From assembly GCA_002049455.2 (NCBI GenBank), contig KV918774.1:248001-312000 (forward strand): a stretch of 64,000 bases of DNA. The letters are read 5' to 3'. Under the pieces are notes generated by a model that did not search any database, was not told the DNA's origin, and was given only the letters and a program-made list of their open reading frames with translations. Positions within the stretch are counted from its first letter, which is position 1, and each line of letters begins with the position of its first letter. Shown in pieces: positions 1 to 12,089 of the stretch. Origin of the DNA: Porphyra umbilicalis. Its lineage: Eukaryota; Rhodophyta; Bangiophyceae; Bangiales; Bangiaceae. The position numbers were made by a program, and so were the translations under genes.

Positions 1-746
1 CTCACGACGTCACTCGAAGTAGTCCAGGCTATCATCTACGATCGAGCCCCTGAGGCAGGAATCTAGATCAATCTTGCGCACTCGTTCACTCAATCTATGA
101 CGACGATCCCCAGGATGGTTCTACTCCGACGCCAGGACAGTCCTGAGCACGATCCCCATCCGCTGTCCGCAGGCCGCCGTCGGTGGTGGCGGCACGGCCT
201 GCGCGAGGATACTCCCCCCCGGTCGGGGATACTCCCCGGCGGGCGGGCGGGGGTGGAGCCCGGCAGCCGCCGCTGCCGGTGGCCGCACGGAAGACGCTAC
301 AGGGGGTGACGCGCTGCCCCCGCCGCCACGCGCCCGCAACGCCGTGGCCGTCAGGGACGATGCGTGGCGCCGCCCCGGCGCGGGCGGCGGCGCCTCGGCG
401 GCGCCTTGGCGGGGGCACGGACCGACCCGTCGGGGAGCAGCCACACGCGCGGCCACGGGTTGCCGCGGCTTTGCCCGCACCAGGCGGTGCAGACACAGGA
501 TCCGCTACTGCCAGCGCCGCCCGTCGCGCGGCTCGTGCAGGGGCTCGACGCCGCGCGCGCGGCGCCCGGCGCGGCCAGCGCCGACGGGCGGCCGTGGGGG
601 GTGTAGCCCGCCACCGACGCGCCGGGCGACCCGTGGGAGCCCCCTGCGACGACGCGGGCGATTACCCGCTGCCATCTTCGCGGAGGGCACCTCCCTCCCC
701 ACGGCGAGGGGCGCGCAACTCGCTCATGGCGCTGCCGGGTCCCCCC
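1..746. other. GC-rich stretch, no supported gene
   Basis: Several frames stay open on both strands, but all are Arg/Ala/Pro-rich and look like by-products of high GC. I see no domain, no convincing start and no repeat structure. Confidence 0.4.
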
Positions 747-3092
747 TCAAGGACGCGGGGGGGCACCCGTCGGGTGTACCACCCGCTCGACGAGGCGGCC
801 TACGCGGGGCCCCCGCAGCCGTGGGTCAACCCCCCCGCCGCCGGAACGCCGGCGGGGCGGCGGCCGCGGGCAGGCGGCGTGCCGCCGCCGCCGCCGCTGC
901 CAACGACGGCGCATCCGGCAGCCGAGGTGGCGGCGGCAGCCATGGCGGCGGTGGCCATCGTGACGTTGGTGCCAATGGCGGTGGTGGAGGGGGCGGCGGC
1001 AGCCATGCGGCGGCTGTCGTGACAAGGGTGGCAATCGCAATGGCGGCGGCCGAGGCGGTGCCGGCAGCCATGGCGTCAGCGGCCGTCTTGCCGTTGGTGG
1101 CAATGTAAATGGCGGTGGCGGCAGCTGGCGGCGGCGGCAGCCATGGCGGTGGCGGCGGTTATGACGGTCGTAACAATGGCGCTGGCGGTGGCGGCAGCCA
1201 TGGCGGTGGCGGCGGTTATGACGGTCGTGGCAATGGCGTTGGCAGTGGCGGCAGCTGGCGGCGGCGGCAGCCATGGCGGTGGCGGCGGTTACGATGGTCG
1301 TGGCAGTGGCGCTGGCGGCGGCCTGAGGTGGCGGCGGCAGCCATGGTGGCGGCGGACGTCGTGACGTTGGTAACAATGGCGACGCCCTCCTGCCCACGAG
1401 GGCCCAAATCCACATCACACCCGACCTCACACCCGACCGCCGACTCCACCGCCCACCACCATCGCTCCGGACCGACATAGGCGCTTCTTCATCATCTATA
1501 CCTTCATCCACGTCGATGGCCGCCGTCTTCCACCCTCTCTTGCGCGACGGCGCCTCGCTCGCACCGGCCCCCCCGGACCCCCTCCCGTCTGGCTGCGCCT
1601 CAGTGCCGGACGGCGTGACGACCACCTCCGCAACAGAGCATTCGATGACCAGGTTTTGTACCCACTTCGCGATCATCGGCAACACATTGATGTTCGGCGT
1701 CTGCGTACGTTTGTAGCACAGCTGCTCTGCAACCTCAGCAGGAGAGACCGCGCCGCACATGAGCGTCATCCCTGTAAGGACGGGGTCCTTGGCCGCGTCG
1801 ATGAAGGCCTCTTCCATCCCCGGGAAGAACTGCGCGTTGGCCAGCCCAATAGCACCCACAAATACAGCCCTGGCAAGCTGCACCGGGGTCCACTGGTTCA
1901 CCGTCGGGTGCGAGAAGCTCACAGCGTTATCAAACTTGGCTCGTTCGCCAGGGCGCCACACGAGGTGGTCCGGCGGGGATGCGGGGCGCACACCCACAGC
2001 AGCAGCGAGGGCGCCGCCGCCGCCGCCGCCGCCGTCATGATCTCCGCCGCCGCCGACCACCGAGTCGACCGCCACTCCCGGCGCCGTCATGCGACGAACG
2101 GCCGAGGCGGCGCGCAGAGCCGCAGCCTGCATAACTCCCTTCTCCTTGGAAACCATGCGGGCGGCGACTAGAGAGACTCCGCCGCCGCTTCCTGCCCGGG
2201 AAGAGGCGGTCACGAGAGAACTCACCGACGCCGGCCGAGCCGCTCCCCGAGCTGCTATCCCATCCCTCACCCCTCCGCGGCCGCGCGCCGTCGGAGGCGC
2301 AGTGCTGACCCAGAGTACCGGCAACGCCCCAGGTCCCTCCCCAGCGCCCCGCATCGCCTTCACCGCCGTAGAGGCATCAGCAACGGCCGTTGCCGCCGCC
2401 GCCGACCGCGCACCAGCGCGGCCCGCGCCAATAGCACCCCCGAGTCTGCCATGGGCAGCACGGCTGGACGCGGTACTGCCCGTCGCTGCTACCATTGCCG
2501 CGCCGACGGCCGACATAGCAGGATCCATTAGTGCAGCCGCTGTCCGGTCAAAAAAGGCTCGATTGTCAACCGAGTTAGTAGCGGCCTGGATGCCGCTCGA
2601 CCGCATGACGTCGGCCGCCTCAGTTGTCGACAAACCAATATGGTATAGGTTGTCCCGCATCAGCTCCGCGTTGCTGGCCGAGCGTTGCCGCTCGCCCCAG
2701 GCCGACCAGCACTTGTCATGGTAAGCCTTGAGCCACTCTTTGACGCACAGGTCATCGACTTTGGCGCACGCAAAGTCCGCGCCCGACAGCTCAGGGACCT
2801 TTCGCTTGCGGGACGGTAGTCTGCGGCTCCCCGACCGCACGTACAGGTCGTCATTGATGACGAGAGTGCGCACGTGGTGGCCTCGTTGTTTGCACTTGGA
2901 GCACTTCTCATCGTGGGCGCAGCCTTGAATCGTGCATGTCTCAGGGTCGTAGAACGAGTCGTCGGAGGGGAGTTGATGAAAGCACGGGTATTTTTTCATT
3001 TCACACGACCGCGCGTCGTGTCCCCCCTTGCGCAACTCACCGTCGTCCCCCCGCCCGAAATCGAAGCTGCACATCGTGTACCGGCCGACCAT
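747..3092 (-). CDS. Zinc-knuckle, Ala-rich ORF (probable transposon-derived protein)
   Basis: The open frame continues upstream to 3305, but recognisable coding sequence begins at the ATG at 3092, giving about 781 residues. The N-terminus is Cys/His-rich: C30, C37, H39, then C53, C58, H60, then C64, C67, H72 and H73. The last group reads CSKCKQRGHH, a zinc-knuckle-like CxxCx4H. Residues 80-500 are Ala-rich and probably helical, with blocks such as WLKAYHDKCWSAWGERQR and QLARAVFVGAIGLANAQFF. From about residue 560 on, the frame runs antisense through a Gly-rich tandem repeat (885-1375), so the last 200 residues may not be real protein. I recognise no family. A nucleic-acid-binding role is inferred only from the knuckle. 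Transposon-rich surroundings suggest a mobile-element ORF. Confidence 0.5.
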   Translation of the reverse strand: MVGRYTMCSFDFGRGDDGELRKGGHDARSCEMKKYPCFHQLPSDDSFYDPETCTIQGCAHDEKCSKCKQRGHHVRTLVINDDLYVRSGSRRLPSRKRKVPELSGADFACAKVDDLCVKEWLKAYHDKCWSAWGERQRSASNAELMRDNLYHIGLSTTEAADVMRSSGIQAATNSVDNRAFFDRTAAALMDPAMSAVGAAMVAATGSTASSRAAHGRLGGAIGAGRAGARSAAAATAVADASTAVKAMRGAGEGPGALPVLWVSTAPPTARGRGGVRDGIAARGAARPASVSSLVTASSRAGSGGGVSLVAARMVSKEKGVMQAAALRAASAVRRMTAPGVAVDSVVGGGGDHDGGGGGGGALAAAVGVRPASPPDHLVWRPGERAKFDNAVSFSHPTVNQWTPVQLARAVFVGAIGLANAQFFPGMEEAFIDAAKDPVLTGMTLMCGAVSPAEVAEQLCYKRTQTPNINVLPMIAKWVQNLVIECSVAEVVVTPSGTEAQPDGRGSGGAGASEAPSRKRGWKTAAIDVDEGIDDEEAPMSVRSDGGGRWSRRSGVRSGVMWIWALVGRRASPLLPTSRRPPPPWLPPPPQAAASATATTIVTAATAMAAAAASCRHCQRHCHDRHNRRHRHGCRHRQRHCYDRHNRRHRHGCRRRQLPPPPFTLPPTARRPLTPWLPAPPRPPPLRLPPLSRQPPHGCRRPLHHRHWHQRHDGHRRHGCRRHLGCRMRRRWQRRRRRHAACPRPPPRRRSGGGGVDPRLRGPRVGRLVERVVHPTGAPPRP
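885..1375. repeat. Imperfect Gly-codon-type tandem repeat
   Basis: Repeated GGC/GGT-rich units of roughly 50-60 bases recur, each containing CAGCCATGGCGGTGGCGGCG and usually GGTTATGACGGTCGT. Read on the plus strand (frame of 1109-1480) this gives GGGGSHGGGGGYDGR units, as in glycine-rich RNA-binding proteins, but no complete plus-strand gene is visible. It overlaps the 3' part of the minus-strand ORF. Confidence 0.7.
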
Positions 3093-6000
3093 TCTCTCGG
3101 ACCGTCGGTGCGAGAAGACACGGCGGAGATAAAATAGGCACTTGTGTGACCACCCCGGGAGACGGGGGGGGGCCGAGATGTCTCTGGGACGGATCTTAGA
3201 GGCTGGAGGCGGGCGCGCGGCACAGTGTCGTCGACGTGCCGCACTAAGTGTGTTCTGATTGGACGTGGTAGAATCCTTTAAGCGCCGTAGACGCTTCAGC
3301 TGCACATTCGTGCAGCAAATGAGAGTGGTCCACTGCTGAAACCACCGGGAGATCCGGTCTCATGACACGATCTGCGGCAGGAGCAGGGCCACTGATGGTG
3401 TCTCGTGACCGGGCGTGCGGCGCGAGTAGGCCCAATGAAAATGGACGCCGCCATTGGCACTCGACAGATGCGCCGACAGCCTGTGGCGAGAGGCGGATGA
3501 ACATGTTTGCACCACAGAACTTACGGATTGCATGTTGGACGGGCCAGCACGATGTCCTGCACGATGTGCTTTTTTCAGATCGAGAGGCCCGATATTGGCA
3601 GCCCTAATCGAGACGAAATCACCCGACCCGCTTCCACGGGCTCAGTTAGACGCTGCCGATTAACACAACACGAAGTGGACATCATGCATCGAGCACGATG
3701 CCATGCGCGATGTCGAAACCGGGAATCTTGATGGCAACAAGTAGCTCGATATTAAGACGTGGCCCACTTTGCTGAGACAATGGGGCATCAGATCACTCGC
3801 CCTCTTCGATTCCGCCATCCCGGCCACGTGATGAGCGAAAAATGTCCTGGGATCCGAACTCGTGTTGAGCTGTTCTGTAAGACATCGTGCGCTCCGTCGA
3901 CATCGTGCAGCCCCTCACGGGGTCTGTGAGAGGGGTGATCGTGCGAACGATCCGCGGCGTGTCCATGTTTTAGGGAAGTGCCACAGTCAAGCGCTTTCTA
4001 TTTGTTTCTATTGCTAGTGTACACTACTTTTGCCCAGCTATGGTGGTTTTCTGAAGAATGGCCAGCCTGCGAGGGTCATGGTTTGACCAAACCATGGCAG
4101 GCCGAAGAACACCACTTGTGGCCCACCCACTCACGAGTTCTCCCTGCAGCTAATTAGACGTCGAATCCGAGGGATGACGGTTCCCTGCCAATATGGGCTG
4201 TAAGATTCTTGTTCCAAAGTGTTTTCGCCAGCCCCGCACACGAATCTAGAGTCAGAGGCCTGCGGCCGCTATCCCTCGGTGGCCTACACGGGTATCCTGG
4301 TTGTAATAAGAGAAGCGCACAGCCACCAAGATCCCTCGCCATATACCTTATAGAGACACGAGAAGGCCGCAGCAGGTGGGAGGCTGCAAAGCAACAGTTC
4401 GGCGGGCCCATTTCGCGTCTAAGCACCATGGGCATTACGACCCGTGTGCAGTGCATGTGACGACGACGACGACGACGTGACGACTGGCTGGCGCGCCGGC
4501 GCGAGGTGCTGCCCCCGCAGCCAAACACTGGCGTCAAGGCACAAGTGACTGACGGCTGCGTGTCTGCCTGCCGTAGCCACTGCGGGTGGGTTCCATGAGT
4601 GGCAAGCGCCATCTGGAGGGGTCCATACATGTAACGCCCCGGGGTTGGCCTCTGGCACAGGCGAGAAGAAGTCGTTACTTGTACGATCCAGACATTGACC
4701 GTGCGGCTGCATCGCGATGCACGCGACGGAGATGGTCTCCGCCGTGAAAAAAGATGTCCACAACCAGGCGCGTTGTGCGGGGACTGCGCGTCTGGGCGGT
4801 CTCCTTGCGGCTCGCAGTTGCACATGCCGTGCCGCCATCACACCGACATTGCACGCCACGCCCCCAGAAGGTCCAGATTGTTGGAGAGGTCTGTATGGAC
4901 AGGTTCATCTCTCAGTTTTAGTGCTCAAAAGGGATAGAGTATCCTTCAAGAGACTAATGCATTGCTTTTTCCTGGAAAAAGCAGTTGCATGTGCCGTAGG
5001 TGGTAAGGGAAGCGCAATCTAACAATCAACTGTATTGTGCAGTGTCATTTGAACACGCGTTTCACTGAATTGGCCAGTGTCAGAGGCAATGTGCGAGTCG
5101 CACTGACTCAATCAGTACGCCAGTGAGCGGGCGGTCCGTCCTGCTAAGTGGGGCGTCACCATACAACCTCCGCCTCGATGACGTTACCCGTCACCCACCA
5201 AGCTCTCACGGCGACCAGTGCGTCCTGCGTTTCTCTTCTAGTTCTTCTACAGTGTCCATTGCATGACCACCACGAATACTGCCTCCACTGTCATTAAGAA
5301 ACAATCTCCCCGCCTTCCGCCGTCCGACCGCCCACAATTGTCCCGACGGCATCACGAGCACGACGCCAGTCCAGATTACTGAGCACGCACCGCTCCAGTG
5401 CACATAAGAGCAGACGCTGTCCATTGCGAGGCACCAGAGCTGTAAAGACAAGGAGACGGTCGATGTACAGGGCGCGTGGTGACCAGGTTCGCGAGGCCCT
5501 CCCCAATACGGATGCCAGCGAGGACGGCAGAAGGCACGGTGGACGAGGACCGGCGGTCCACGCAGCCGGCAGCGACCGGTGACCCGGCGCCCGCGGCCAT
5601 CAGCAGCAGCTGCTTCCCGAAGGGGCGGCAGTAGGCAGCATTCGTGATTGCGGGGCGCAGAGACACGGCCGGCAGCAGTCACGAAGAGTGGCAGCCACGC
5701 AAACTGTTGTGTGTCAAAGGGAGTACCTGACGCCACCGTGGGCGCAACCACGGCAGTACCAACCCGCAGTGTGAGTGTCAAGCTCAGAAAAAACCAGTCT
5801 CGCCTCTTCTTCATACGTCCGCCCGCTACTCGGGATGGCAGCTACGTGCTCTACAGGCGCTGCTCACCCTAGCGCCGGTGTCCCCTGTGCGCACCCTCCG
5901 TGCACCCCCACCTGTACGTGCCCCCCGCATGCCAAGGTCCGCCACGCAGTGGTCCGCACGCCGGGCGGCTCGCACGCCATGGGCTTCCAGCCCGCTCCTT

Positions 6001-9000
6001 GACTGGGGCGCCTCCGCGAAGCTCACAAGTCGTTCGCGTCCGTCTAGACTGCTAGCACCCGTTCGGGCCACCTCCGATCCCACAGCGCCTACATGGCGCT
6101 GCGTGAGGCGCTCTGCCTCATCAAAAATCAAGCTGGAACCCACAGGCGCCACGTCATCTTCACACCGGCGCAGTGGAGGCCCGCTTGCTTACGGCAGTGC
6201 GTCCACCGTCCGCGACAAGACGCAGACGGCAGCGATTCGCCTCGCGGCAGGGACGCAGGCGGCAGCGACCGGTGGCCCTGCGCCAGTGGAGCGCGGTGCC
6301 AGCGACGCGCAGCGGAGGCGCTTGGAAGCAGGATGGCCGGGGACCCGCGGCAGTGACGCATCCGGCAGCGGTTGGTGACGTCGCGCCTGCGGCTATCCGC
6401 GGGGGCGGCGGCCAGCGGCGGATTCGGCACCGGTCTGCAAGCTAGCTGCCTGCTATGCTCCTGAACAAGTCCCCTGGGGCAGCCCGATGGAGCACAAATG
6501 GTTGAGCTGGGTTCGTCGAGCACCCATCTTCAAGCTGACTGATCACCGAAATCCAACACTCTCGAAACTTCGAATCAGGATGGATACGGACAACTAAGCG
6601 GCATTCATGTCTCAGATACAAATCCAAAACGATATCGATTGTCAAAAAGACTCAAGAAATTCTCTCATCGAGGCACATAGGACGTCCTTTTACGGCGAAA
6701 AACGAAAGAAGGAAATATCAGATGAACACTGCAATCCAAAAACGCCAAAAAGTGATTCACGGGAGCGCGTTGTATCCATAGTTGCGTGTGTGATGTGGAA
6801 AAGAGAGGACGGGCCCAGATTGTGGGGCAGCAGCACGTGGCCGCCGCTTCTTTCAACCCCCCGCCAGCGACCCGCCGAGACGAGAGCCACGAATTCTCGG
6901 AGTCATTCAGGCCACGTGCCGGACAGGCACGGTGCGTGCATCGGCAGCAAGCCCAATTCTCAAACATGGGACTCGTTTAGATTTACTTTAGCACGTTGGC
7001 GCCCGAGGTCTATACTTACCACTCCGCATTGACAGGGGCCTCCGGCGTTTGTCCACTGGCTCAATGTCGTCTGTATCCGAAAGTTAATGCTCAGTGTGTC
7101 TGGCTAGTGGCCAACTATCAATACTTCAGGGTATTCCTCTGGGAAGTTGAGGGAAATTTGAATGATTTATGGTGACCGCTCTCTCTATCATCTATCGCTC
7201 GTGCGCATGTCTATTGGTCAATTCCCGCCCATGGCGAACTGTGTTTTCACTGTCCTCCAAATCACAGAGCAGGACAGCGGCGCCGCTCCATCAGCCGGGC
7301 CCATCGGCGGCCTGTGCCGCTTGATTTTGACTGCGACACAGCACCCGCCACGCTCGCTGCTGCACGGTGGCACGGTGCGCTGCAGCCACCCTCCCTTTCG
7401 ACGTGATCAGCGACACGCGGGGGGTTGGTGCAGCAGGGGATGGCATGCTCGTCGCATGAAGGGGGAAGAAGAGGGGGGTAGGGAGTATGATGTGGCACAC
7501 TCGGTCTCGGTGCGATGTTGGTGCGCGCGTGGTGGGTTCTTCAGCGCCGTGCGACAGGATCGACGACGACGTCCGCATTCTCTGAGTTCAATGCTTGTCA
7601 CTGTGCGATGCGCTGCTTGACAAGTCCGACCCGTTCTCAAGACAACTCCTCATGTCTTGCGCAATCGAAGGCATATGATTGGCTCTTGCTTATGGCAATC
7701 GCTTTGGCGACGGCCAAGTAGAAAGCCATCCCGTGCGAATATGGCGATGGCTGTGGCTCAATGCTCCCCGATACGGCTCAATGAGCTCCCGATAGACGTG
7801 TCCGTCGCTAAAATGAGGCGACTTGGCGCACCAAAATACGTGCTCTGAGCGTTCCCTGTGTACGACAATTCTTTGCAAGAGATATGTTTTTGACAGTGGC
7901 CTGTTATAGACATGAGAGGCACCTGTCTGTTTTCATTTTAGATCATTGATATGTGTGATATGTCGATGTTGGCATTGCAACATAGGAATTGTGGAATCGT
8001 TTCTCGGACAGTTTATTGAACACGCCTCAGATTGATGCCCCTCGGATCCTGTGAGTTTGCGGTCATGGCCAGCTGGACATTGGCAATCCTGGGCGCATTG
8101 TGCGCTCCTTCCCGGGTGTGCCACCCTCTTGGGTGCGAACGACCGCCAACGCCATCAGTCTATCACGTGAACCCGGAGAGTCAATGGCCAGGGGGGTCCA
8201 ATTGATGATGGGGTGGTGTGATGTTGCCCCTATCTGATGATGGTACGCATGTTTTCTGACGTGCTTGCGTGCCAGTAGGCCAGGTGCCAGAGAGAAGCGA
8301 AGAGCCGGATATTGTCTTGCGACTGGACATGGTCATTTGTCTGGCCGACAGACCCGCGCAGCCGTTGTCAGGCGCTGCCACAGTCAGATTGAGGACGTTG
8401 TCGCGACAGGCGACTCCCACTCCCCCCCCCGCGGACCGGCGCAAAGCCCGCGCAGCTTACCGTGTCGCCACGTGCTCCCTGGGCGCTACATGCTCCCTCC
8501 TTATCCAATCGCCTGTCCTACGTCGCCCCTGTGACCGGGCAAAACGTCTCGATCTGCTGTATGCAAAAGTGAAGGGAGCACAGCCGATTGGTCCATTTTG
8601 TGGCAGACACCAGGGACAGCCGTCGGCCGGGGCCTATGCAAAGAGCAGTGTTAGGCATTGGCGCGAGCAGGCGCAGGGCGCGTAAGGAGTGCGCCGCCAG
8701 AAATTTCACGGACATCGTCTGCGCGCCACAACGCGATGGGGGCAGTCAAGCGCAGACCGGGCCGCGCGCGCACCGCCTCAGTTCGCAGGCGTTGGCGCGT
8801 TCTCTCCCTCGGCCCAAGGCTAGGGTACGACGTCACCGCGGACGACTCCCCCACATCCTGGTGGACTGACCCTCAGCCGGTGTAGCTGCACACGTTCCCC
8901 GCCGCGCCGCGTGCGCCGGCCCCCCGCCCTTTTTCCTCTGGCAAACGTGAGCCCCCGACGGTACCTTTCACGCTGATGTTTATCTCCGCACCCGGTTTTC

Positions 9001-9099
9001 TTCATCCTGTCGCCGCTATGCCTTCCTCTCCGTGCACCAGTGAGACCACCCAGTCGTCTCCAGCGAGCCCCGCGCGCGTCCCTGCCTCCTGTGGATGGC
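3093..9099. other. Moderate-GC intergenic stretch, no supported gene
   Basis: Only short frames with no recognisable domain. Visible structure is minor: a 20-base near-palindrome at 4077-4096 (CATGGTTTG arms) and a short GAC run near 4458-4480. A Ser/Ala-rich plus frame at 5878-6378 resembles the low-complexity ORFs elsewhere in the window but cannot be supported alone. Confidence 0.4.
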
Positions 9100-9975
9100 A
9101 TGCTGCAGGGGGTTCCGTGGCCTCATGCCGCACGGACGGTGGTTTGTCGCGCCGTGGCTGTGGCTGTGCCCCACGTCGCGAGCGCCATCTCCACCATAAC
9201 GTGCCCGGAGCCACTCGTCAGAGCCTCGACGAGGTCGACTGTGGTAGTGGCGGTCTTGGTCCAATCCACTGCCTTCCTCGAGCCGGCCGTGCGCTCCGTT
9301 GTCATCGATTCTGTCATTGAAGCTTTCATCGTCTTCCTCGGCTGGGATTCTGCAATGTTGGCGCACCTCAAGGGCGTCTCCCCGCCAGGGTGGGCCGGCC
9401 CATTCGAGTGCGCCGCCCTCCCGCCGCGCATTGTACGGGCTATATCTGACCGCGCCACTACCTACGTCGCCTTACTCCTGACAGGCGCCTCGCGCGACCT
9501 GATGAGCACGGTGAACCGCACGCGTGGCGGCGCGCAGCTGTCCGCGTGGCGTCTTGATTTACCCGACTTAGATGACGCGGTCAAGAGGGCGTCGGTCGTC
9601 GACGAGTCGACGCACGATGTTATCAGCAAGGCTACAAACGCGGCCGCCAATGCCGCGAGTACCGACGCCTCTTCGCCTGTTGACATTGACAAAGCCACCG
9701 CCGCCATCTCGGCGACCTTGGACGGGTTCAACACCGCTACGGCAGCGGCTTCCAGTGCCTCGTACACTGCGAGCCTTGTTGAGCAGGCGGCGGCAGAGCT
9801 GCGAAACGGGGTGGTCCTGGTGGGGGTCAACTATCTCGTGAACGTCGACGACTCCATGAACGAGGCGCTGAAAATTGCCACCCGCCGTGCTGCCTACTTC
9901 AGCGACTTTGCAACCAAATGCATGCAAGCGGATCGGCTTCTTTCTCGCTACCTTGACGGGGAAGTCTTCCCTTGA
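9100..9975 (+). CDS. Ala-rich helical hypothetical protein
   Basis: The frame is open from 9040 with a GTG-type opening; the first ATG in frame is at 9100, giving 291 residues. The middle is hydrophobic (AFIVFLGWDSAML). The C-terminal half is an Ala/Ser-rich, probably coiled segment (ATNAAANAAS, AAASSASYTASLVEQAAAEL) ending in LLSRYLDGEVFP. Composition is far less skewed than the GC shadows around it, and the amino-acid order looks protein-like. I recognise no family. General style matches the ORFs at 747-3092 and 16.1-20 kb, so it may belong to a transposon. The start could lie further upstream if there is an exon before 9040. Confidence 0.5.
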   Translation: MLQGVPWPHAARTVVCRAVAVAVPHVASAISTITCPEPLVRASTRSTVVVAVLVQSTAFLEPAVRSVVIDSVIEAFIVFLGWDSAMLAHLKGVSPPGWAGPFECAALPPRIVRAISDRATTYVALLLTGASRDLMSTVNRTRGGAQLSAWRLDLPDLDDAVKRASVVDESTHDVISKATNAAANAASTDASSPVDIDKATAAISATLDGFNTATAAASSASYTASLVEQAAAELRNGVVLVGVNYLVNVDDSMNEALKIATRRAAYFSDFATKCMQADRLLSRYLDGEVFP

Positions 9976-10476
9976 CTATTGGCCAGCGCTGCCCACGCCA
10001 ACCCGGCGAGGGGCCTGAAGGCGGGGTTGGTGATGCTACGTGAGTAATGCCCCATGCTTGTTTGTATGTACTCTTGTGAAGGCGGGTTCAGTTTGTGGGC
10101 GGGTTGTGTGCGTAAGCGGGCCCGCGTGCGTGAGGGCTGGGCGTCTGGGCTGCGCACGGGCTGGGCGACTGAGTTGCGCACTGCATAGCGTTGGTCGCAG
10201 ACCGCGCGGGGAGTAGTTGCGGGACTGGGTTGCCACGGATTGCTCCATGTCATTCCTGGGTGACGCGGCGACGAAGAATGCTGCCGACTGTACGCGTGAT
10301 ATTTTGCATGTACGTTCCATCTCACTCCACACAGCTCTCTTGCGGGCTACCGCGCTTCTTGCTGCAAAATCGTGCATGTCCAATCACTGCCATTGTTAGG
10401 TGTCTTATTCTTGTTCCATTCCTTCTCGGCCCTTCTGCGCGAGGTGCACGGTCCGCGTACAGCACGCGGAGCGGGT

Positions 10477-10700
10477 AGCATGTTCGCGGTGGATAGCTCG
10501 AAGCCAGCGTGTGGGGCAGACACAGCGCGGGCGCCAAAGTGCGCACACAGCAACGTCGACTACTACTTCGCGGTGCTGGAGGCCCTCGTGCAGCGCACGG
10601 TGCGGGAAGCACGTTGGCGGTGGATAGCTCGAAGCCGGCGAGTGGGGCAGGCGCAGTTTGGGCGCCAAAGTGCTGACCAATACAGATACGTCGATGACGA
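10477..10700. repeat. Tandem duplication, period about 131 bases
   Basis: Two diverged copies share GGTGGATAGCTCGAAGCC, then GTGGGGCAG, then GGCGCCAAAGTGC. The first starts near 10477 and the second near 10608. Confidence 0.7.
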
Positions 10701-11368
10701 GCAGTCGAAGAGGTCGAGTCTGGCCCTGTCTGGCCTCACTGCACGACATCAAACGAAAGTCGTTCGCATAGTTTCTTGACATTTTACTTCAATCTGGTTC
10801 ATGGTGTTTTGGTCCTCCCGAACCGAATTCCGATCGCACTTGGATTTAAGCACAAGTCAGCCGCTTTTCTTTGATGTCCATGACTAAATGTGGAGCCATG
10901 TTTTGAAATCCACATAGTATTTGAGCCAGCTCGAACCGAGATAGCTGGCTTTGAATTTCGTGCATTGGGGGGTCACCTGGCTCGACCAACCTCAGCGGGA
11001 CAGAGTGGGCGAGGGGGCATCGGTCCGTGCTGCTCATCCAGGGACTGCCACCTCTCTTCAATGCCCCCAGGAATGCCGCTACGTTCAACCGCTCAAGAAA
11101 GCGCTGGGCCCTCTCGGCAACAGATGATCGTCCATTTGCACATACTGCTGTCAAGTAGCCTGGTGCGGAGCTCCAAAGTCGCACCACAACCAGAGAGTAC
11201 CTCTCAAGTCAAAGATATCCGTCAGATCTACTTAATGGTACACATTTAGGTAAGAAAACGGGCCTGCTCACTGGAAGACCCTGCGGGACAGATCTCGACG
11301 GGGCGACTGCAGCCACAGTTGTAATACAAAAATGTTCACTCCCCATACAGTGACGATTCTCTCGTAAA

Positions 11369-11495
11369 GCTGTTCTCCGAAAATTTCCGCACTCCAACAG
11401 TTGCAGAAGAGTTCCAAATCGGCCACTGCGGGGTCGTAGAGGCCGATTTGAAACTCTTATGCAACTGTTGGAGTGCGGGAGTTTTGGGAGAACGG
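11369..11495. repeat. Long imperfect inverted repeat (hairpin)
   Basis: A left arm of about 57 bases (containing CGCACTCCAACAGTTGCA) is matched by its reverse complement on the right (TGCAACTGTTGGAGTGCG). The arms also share CCAAATCGGCC/GGCCGATTTG next to a loop of about 16 bases. Such a structure could be a foldback transposon remnant or a transcribed hairpin. Confidence 0.8.
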
Positions 11496-11893
11496 CTGTA
11501 TGGTGCCACATATTCACACCCCCCACTCAGAGCTCGAGAAGCCGGTTCGTGCAGAGGCTGTCTGAGGGCCAATCTGGAGCCGGCGGCGGAGTACCTGAGG
11601 AAGGCGGGACGTTGACTGTGACGGCGATGGGTCGCGCGTGCGCAGGTGCGACCGCGCCGCTGCCGGCTTGCCAGCTGGTTGGAGCGTAGCGCATAACGAA
11701 GGGAAGGATGTTGGAACATGAACAATGATGGGTGATCTCGCCAAAAAAACTGGAGGCCAAAGGGGCGGTGGTGGTGCGGGGAGGGTTGAGTTACGGAGAC
11801 ACACCTGCCCGGTGGTCAGGTACGCGCTCGAGACACTACGTGAATGGAGCAAGATATTAATAAGATGAAGCAAAGAGAACAGCTAGTGCTCTT

Positions 11894-12089
11894 GGGGGGA
11901 AGGGAGGGGGGAAGAGGGGGGGGAGGCAGGGCAAGAGGGGGAAAGTTGCGGCTGGTCGACGAAAGAAGAGGGGGGCGCCGAGGAAACAGTACGAAGAAGA
12001 GGGCAAATTCACACAGCGAAAAGGGAGGGGGGAGGGGGGCAGGAGGTCGGGGAGGTGGTGGTAGAGGCAGGGGAAAGGGCGATGGGGGC
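11894..12089 (+). repeat. Interrupted polypurine (G/A) tract
   Basis: The plus strand is almost wholly purine in two blocks (11894-11943 and about 12025-12089), separated by a mixed segment. This is strongly strand-asymmetric. Mirror-type or R-loop structure is possible but not shown. Confidence 0.6.

Noticed and set aside
8818-8826. Another hAT end (CTAGGGTAC)
   Set aside because: No partner inverted end with an 8-base duplication was found nearby.
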